This document shows positions 6,563 to 9,176 of a stretch of 9,176 nucleotides of DNA, one piece after another. Origin of the DNA: a bacterium (GTDB lineage: Bacteria > Auribacterota > UBA3054); NCBI GenBank assembly GCA_017444325.1, contig JAFSWV010000087.1:1-9176 (forward strand), written 5' to 3'. The notes under the pieces are model-generated. The model did no database searches, was not told the DNA's origin, and saw only the letters and a list, made by a program, of their open reading frames with translations. Position 1 is the stretch's first letter. Each line of letters begins with the position of its first letter. Made by a program: the position numbers and the translations under genes.

Positions 6563-6617
6563 GCGATTTGTTTGTATCAAAGAAACACGCTCGCGTAACT
6601 CTCCATTTTAAAAGCAG

Positions 6618-7508
6618 TTATTTTCTGGGATGGGATTTGTCGTAAACCTCTTTCAGGCGCTCGATCGTGACGTGGGTGTAGATCTGGGTGGTGCCGATGG
6701 AGGCATGTCCCAGCATAGTCTGCACACTTCTTAAGTCGGCGCCGTTGTCCAGAAGGTGCGTTGCGAAACTGTGGCGGAAGACGTGGGGCGTCACGTGCTT
6801 GTCGATCCCGGCCATTGCCGCGTAATTGGCGATAAGGCGTTCAATGGTACGGGGAGAGAGTTTTCCCTTCGGCCCCGGGAAGCAGGGGCTGTTGTGTCCC
6901 TTTGAGGGATATTCGGGGTTGTTGAAATAGTTGTTGAGGGCGCGCATCGCCAACTCGCCAAGCAGGACATACCTTGTCTTGTTGCCTTTGCCGACGACTC
7001 TCGCAGCGTGTTCGTCCATATCGAGCATGCCGTGGGTAAGGTTTACGAGTTCGGAAAGACGAAGACCGGTAGAATAGAAGAGTTCCATGATGGCTTCGTC
7101 GCGCAGGCCTTCCAGCGTTTCCTGGTTCGGCATGGAAAGGATCTCCTCCACTTCCTTCAAGGTCAGGACGGTAGGAAGCGGTTTGCCGCGCTTGGGAGTA
7201 GTGAGGCTGGTGGCGGGAGAAGCTTTGATATTTCTTCTTCTGAAATGGAAGCCGAAGAAGGAACGGATGGCGGAAGCCTGCCTCGCCACGGTCTTAGGAT
7301 CATGGTCTTTTTCCGCTACGGAATCGGAAAGGAAAGCGCGGAGATCTTCGCGTTGAATATCTTCGAGGCTGGGAAGTTTGCCGCATTCGTTTAGAAAAGC
7401 GACAAAACCGTCGAGATCCCTTTTGTAGCTTACTATGGTCCTGGGACTGTAACGCCGCTCGCTCTTGAGATATTCAAGGAATTGTTCTATAGCGGCTGAG
7501 AGTTCCAT
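6618..7508 (-). CDS. xerC: Tyrosine recombinase XerC/XerD family, probably XerC
   Basis: A 296-residue site-specific recombinase of the length usual for XerC/XerD, which resolve chromosome dimers at dif before cell division. The N-terminal SAM-like DNA-binding domain covers about residues 1-90 (IEQFLEYLKSERRYSPRT onward). The catalytic set is complete: R150 in STGLRLSEL, K174 in GKGNK, H242 and R245 in HVFRHSFATHLL, H268 in LGHAS, and the nucleophile Y277 in TTQIYTHV. Intact residues and the typical HPRK ending argue for a housekeeping recombinase over a phage or island integrase. I lean to XerC over XerD because of the IRSFFGF and VYDKSHPR segments; no partner gene is in the window to settle it. 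The start lies 4 nt after the rfbC stop, with no clear ribosome binding site, so translation is probably coupled. No convincing terminator follows in 6563-6617. Confidence 0.88.
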   Translation of the reverse strand: MELSAAIEQFLEYLKSERRYSPRTIVSYKRDLDGFVAFLNECGKLPSLEDIQREDLRAFLSDSVAEKDHDPKTVARQASAIRSFFGFHFRRRNIKASPATSLTTPKRGKPLPTVLTLKEVEEILSMPNQETLEGLRDEAIMELFYSTGLRLSELVNLTHGMLDMDEHAARVVGKGNKTRYVLLGELAMRALNNYFNNPEYPSKGHNSPCFPGPKGKLSPRTIERLIANYAAMAGIDKHVTPHVFRHSFATHLLDNGADLRSVQTMLGHASIGTTQIYTHVTIERLKEVYDKSHPRK

Positions 7509-7512
7509 TTTT

Positions 7513-8067
7513 TCAGTAAGTGAAGTTGCAGTCGATGTTCTCTAAGAACGGCGCCTTCTCGTCTTTGGGAGAGGTCAGGAAAGGCACGTCAATTTTCGGC
7601 CATTCGACATTGACGGTCGGGTCGTCGTACCTGAGGCCGCCTTCCGCTTCGGGATGATAGAACTCGGTGCATTTGTAATGGAAGACCGCTTCGTCGCTGA
7701 CGACGCAGAAACCGTGGGCGAAACCTTGCGGTACATAGAGTGATTTCTTATTCTCTTCGCTGAGAAGGTCGCCTACCCATTTGCCAAAATAGGGAGAGCC
7801 TTTCCTAAGGTCGACGGCGACGTCGAAGACTTCGCCTCTGACAACTCTTACGAGCTTGCCCTGGGAATAAGGGTTCTTCTGGAAGTGCAGGCCTCTCAAA
7901 ACGCCCTTGCGGCTTGAGCTCATGTTATCCTGCACAAAATTGGTGGGTATGCCGGCTTCTTTGAAAAGATCGGCGCGGTAGGTCTCCATGAAGAAGCCCC
8001 TGTTGTCGCCGAACACATCCGGCTCGATCAGTTTGACGTCCGGAATAGCAAGAGAAATTATCTTCAT
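7513..8067 (-). CDS. rfbC: dTDP-4-dehydrorhamnose 3,5-epimerase (RmlC/RfbC)
   Basis: A 184-residue cupin enzyme that epimerises C3 and C5 of dTDP-4-keto-6-deoxyglucose on the way to dTDP-L-rhamnose, a precursor for cell-surface polysaccharide. Family landmarks are all present: FGDNRGFFMETY near the N-terminus, QDNMSSSRKGVLRGLHFQ with the catalytic H61, K71, VPQGFAHGF at 112-120, and YKCTEFYHPEAEGG with the conserved Y137. D169 in SPKDE fits the acid paired with the histidine. Length is normal for the family. The other rhamnose genes (rfbA, rfbB, rfbD) are not in the window. The gene sits between infA (8 nt upstream) and xerC (4 nt downstream), so it is probably transcribed with them from the promoter at 8330-8358. 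No strong ribosome binding site precedes it. Confidence 0.93.
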   Translation of the reverse strand: MKIISLAIPDVKLIEPDVFGDNRGFFMETYRADLFKEAGIPTNFVQDNMSSSRKGVLRGLHFQKNPYSQGKLVRVVRGEVFDVAVDLRKGSPYFGKWVGDLLSEENKKSLYVPQGFAHGFCVVSDEAVFHYKCTEFYHPEAEGGLRYDDPTVNVEWPKIDVPFLTSPKDEKAPFLENIDCNFTY

Positions 8068-8075
8068 TTTAATTT

Positions 8076-8300
8076 TTAGTCGCGATAACGATAAGTGATT
8101 CGGCCCTTCGTCATGTCATAGGGAGACATTTCCAGTTTGACGCGGTCGCCGGCGACGATCTTGATGAAGAAGTGACGCATCCTGCCGGAAATGTGGGCAA
8201 GCACTTCCATGCCGTTGTCGTCGAGTTTGACACGGTAGAGAGTGCTGGGCAGAACTTTGGTCACGACGCCCTCAACTTCGATTACATCATCTTTAGCCAT
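8076..8300 (-). CDS. infA: Translation initiation factor IF-1
   Basis: A 74-residue OB-fold protein matching IF-1 almost end to end. IF-1 binds the ribosomal A site on the 30S subunit during initiation. The start MAKDDVIEVEG, the AHISGRMR loop, the GDRV turn and the ending SPYDMTKGRITYRYR are family hallmarks. Length is normal (72 in E. coli). A strong-looking promoter lies at 8330-8358, giving a leader of roughly 23 nt. No clear Shine-Dalgarno sequence precedes the ATG. The first 19 nt overlap, out of frame, the 3' end of the upstream NFACT-type gene. It appears to lead a three-gene run with rfbC and xerC. Confidence 0.96.
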   Translation of the reverse strand: MAKDDVIEVEGVVTKVLPSTLYRVKLDDNGMEVLAHISGRMRHFFIKIVAGDRVKLEMSPYDMTKGRITYRYRD

Positions 8301-9176
8301 AAATAAAGATAGTTGGTTAAATTGCGAATATAATAGCAGAAGAAGGGTTTAATTGCAAGAAAAATCATCGCTGAAATGAGATTCCCGCCAAGCCTCGTTG
8401 GCGGCGACGTCTTTTTGACCACGATGTTTTTGCCGCCGGCGACCAGAACCGAGCCGGCTTTGGCGTTCCTGGGTTTGGAAACGAACTTTTTATAAGTGTA
8501 GATGACGTCCACTTTCGCAAGGTCCGGAGCCTTGGAAAGCGCGGCGCAGAGCTCGGCGGCTTCCTTCCAGGCGGTGGGCGTGATCTCTCTCCCCTTCTCG
8601 GCTCTTATGATGCAGTGGCTTCCGGGATAGTCCCTGACGTGCAGCCAGCCGTCGTTGCCGCGGGCGAGGTGCACGGTGACGTAGTCGTTGTCCTCGGCGC
8701 TGCGGCCGATGATGATCTTGAAGCCGTCGCTTGAGGTGCAGCGGTAAACTTTGTAATGGCCGTAGGGATTGGCTTTCTTAACTGGCTTTTCTTTCTTCGG
8801 CGGTTTGGCTGCCTCCTCTCCCTCGGCTTTCAAAACTCTAAGCGTATCAAGGTTGCTCTTGGCGATGGACGCGAGTTTTTCTTTCAGGGCGGAGAGTTCC
8901 GCTTCCGTGGCGTCGCGGCGCTTTAGGAGAGTCTCATAACCTCTCTCAGCTTTCTGGGCCAGCTGGTAATAGTGCGTGACATTGTCTTTGGGAGATTTGC
9001 CTTCGAGAAGTTTTATTTCTATCGTGGGAGCGTCCGGTTCAAAAACGTCCTGAAGCTCAATGCTGGTCTGTCTTGGGGAGATCTGGTTATAGTTGATCTT
9101 AAGAAGGTCGCCTAATCTTCTGTAATAGTCGGCGTTCTTGGCTTTCAGAAGATCTTCCTCTATTCTTTGGAGCTTC
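8282..9176 (-). CDS. RqcH/NFACT-family ribosome quality control protein, 5'-truncated, with unusual hydrophobic C-terminus
   Basis: The frame is open from the right edge (first full codon at 9175) to a TAA at 8284-8282, giving 297 residues. A TTG at 8833 is internal, not the start, because family sequence continues upstream. Visible parts, in order: the end of the NFACT-N/helical region (RRLGDLLKINYNQISPRQ, SPKDNVTHYYQLAQKA), a coiled coil (about 8835-8960), a lysine-rich linker (KPPKKEKPVKK), and the NFACT-R domain (DGFKIIIGRSAEDNDYVTV, WLHVRDYPGSHCII, AGSVLVAGGKNIVVKK). Known members bind stalled 50S subunits and promote C-terminal alanine tailing of nascent chains; older annotations call them fibronectin-binding proteins. 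The catalytic N-terminus is outside the window. After the normal domain end (about 8420) the frame runs on for some 45 residues, including a hydrophobic stretch (ISAMIFLAIKPFFCYYI) that is not part of the family. This tail contains the infA promoter and overlaps infA by 19 nt. Confidence 0.85.
   Translation of the reverse strand, partial: KLQRIEEDLLKAKNADYYRRLGDLLKINYNQISPRQTSIELQDVFEPDAPTIEIKLLEGKSPKDNVTHYYQLAQKAERGYETLLKRRDATEAELSALKEKLASIAKSNLDTLRVLKAEGEEAAKPPKKEKPVKKANPYGHYKVYRCTSSDGFKIIIGRSAEDNDYVTVHLARGNDGWLHVRDYPGSHCIIRAEKGREITPTAWKEAAELCAALSKAPDLAKVDVIYTYKKFVSKPRNAKAGSVLVAGGKNIVVKKTSPPTRLGGNLISAMIFLAIKPFFCYYIRNLTNYLYLWLKMM
8330..8358 (-). promoter_or_regulatory. Promoter of infA-rfbC-xerC
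   Basis: The minus strand carries TTGCAA (8353-8358), exactly 17 nt, then TATTAT (8330-8335), a good sigma-70-type match. The predicted start near 8323 leaves about 23 nt before the infA ATG. It lies inside the 3' tail of the upstream NFACT-type frame, in a markedly A+T-rich stretch. It lacks the 24-nt block shared by the three surface-gene promoters. Confidence 0.68.
8385..8404 (-). other. GC-rich 7-bp hairpin at the end of the NFACT-R domain
   Basis: On the minus strand CCGCCAA, a 6-nt loop CGAGGC, then TTGGCGG. It falls exactly where family similarity of the NFACT-type protein ends and upstream of the infA promoter. The nearest T-run (TTTTT) starts about 19 nt past the stem, so it is a poor intrinsic terminator. 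It may be a decayed terminator that was absorbed into the reading frame. Confidence 0.4.

Noticed and set aside
6563..6617. ACGC/GCGT inverted repeat as a terminator for xerC
   Set aside because: The stem is 4 bp with a 2-nt loop, too weak to support, although a short T-rich stretch follows.
6618..7508. The recombinase as evidence of an integron or genomic island
   Set aside because: It has the normal XerC/XerD length and ending, a housekeeping neighbourhood, and no attachment-site repeats or cargo genes are visible.
8313..8337. A dif-like site near infA, prompted by the nearby xerC
   Set aside because: Only short pieces (TTCGCA, TTTAA) resemble dif and there are no two properly spaced recombinase arms; the stretch is better explained as the infA promoter and leader.

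Overview
The window looks like a chromosomal segment of a bacterium from the Planctomycetota-Verrucomicrobiota-Lentisphaerota group, perhaps a gut or other anaerobic Lentisphaerota/Kiritimatiellota-type organism. This is an inference. It rests on four secreted proteins with PEP-CTERM-type tails, a GH89 (NAGLU-like) lipoprotein, and a Ski2-type helicase carrying a DSHCT domain. No rRNA, tRNA, CRISPR array, insertion sequence or phage structural gene is visible.

Layout. Positions 1-666 (+) hold the 3' end of a DEAD/DEAH RNA helicase (DSHCT domain). It converges, with one base between the stop codons, on a large alpha-N-acetylglucosaminidase-like lipoprotein gene (668-3196, -). Upstream lie a promoter (3227-3273), a Rho-independent terminator (about 3283-3319) and four small secreted-protein genes on the minus strand. 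Three of these form a tight run (6470 to 4162, gaps of 14-15 nt). The fourth (4060 to 3344) has its own promoter. Further right is a compact minus-strand run infA - rfbC - xerC (8300 to 6618, gaps of 8 and 4 nt) with its own promoter at 8330-8358. That promoter lies inside the 3' end of an RqcH/NFACT-type gene that runs off the right edge.

How the parts may work together. The four PEP-CTERM proteins fall into two paralogous pairs. The 4926-5699 and 5715-6470 proteins are about 81% identical over 200 gap-free residues. The 3344-4060 and 4162-4911 proteins share scattered motifs. The most informative signal is regulatory. The GH89 gene, the lone PEP-CTERM gene and the three-gene PEP-CTERM run share the same promoter architecture: TTGTTT, a 17 or 18 nt spacer, TAAAAT, and a conserved 24-nt block that ends in the -35 hexamer. 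This suggests they are expressed together, possibly as a surface-attached glycan-binding and glycan-cleaving set. The promoter identity is seen directly; the joint function is a hypothesis. The right half is mostly housekeeping (translation initiation, ribosome quality control, chromosome-dimer resolution) with one dTDP-rhamnose pathway gene.

Limits: family calls come from reading motifs by eye. Identities were counted by hand. No database search was possible.
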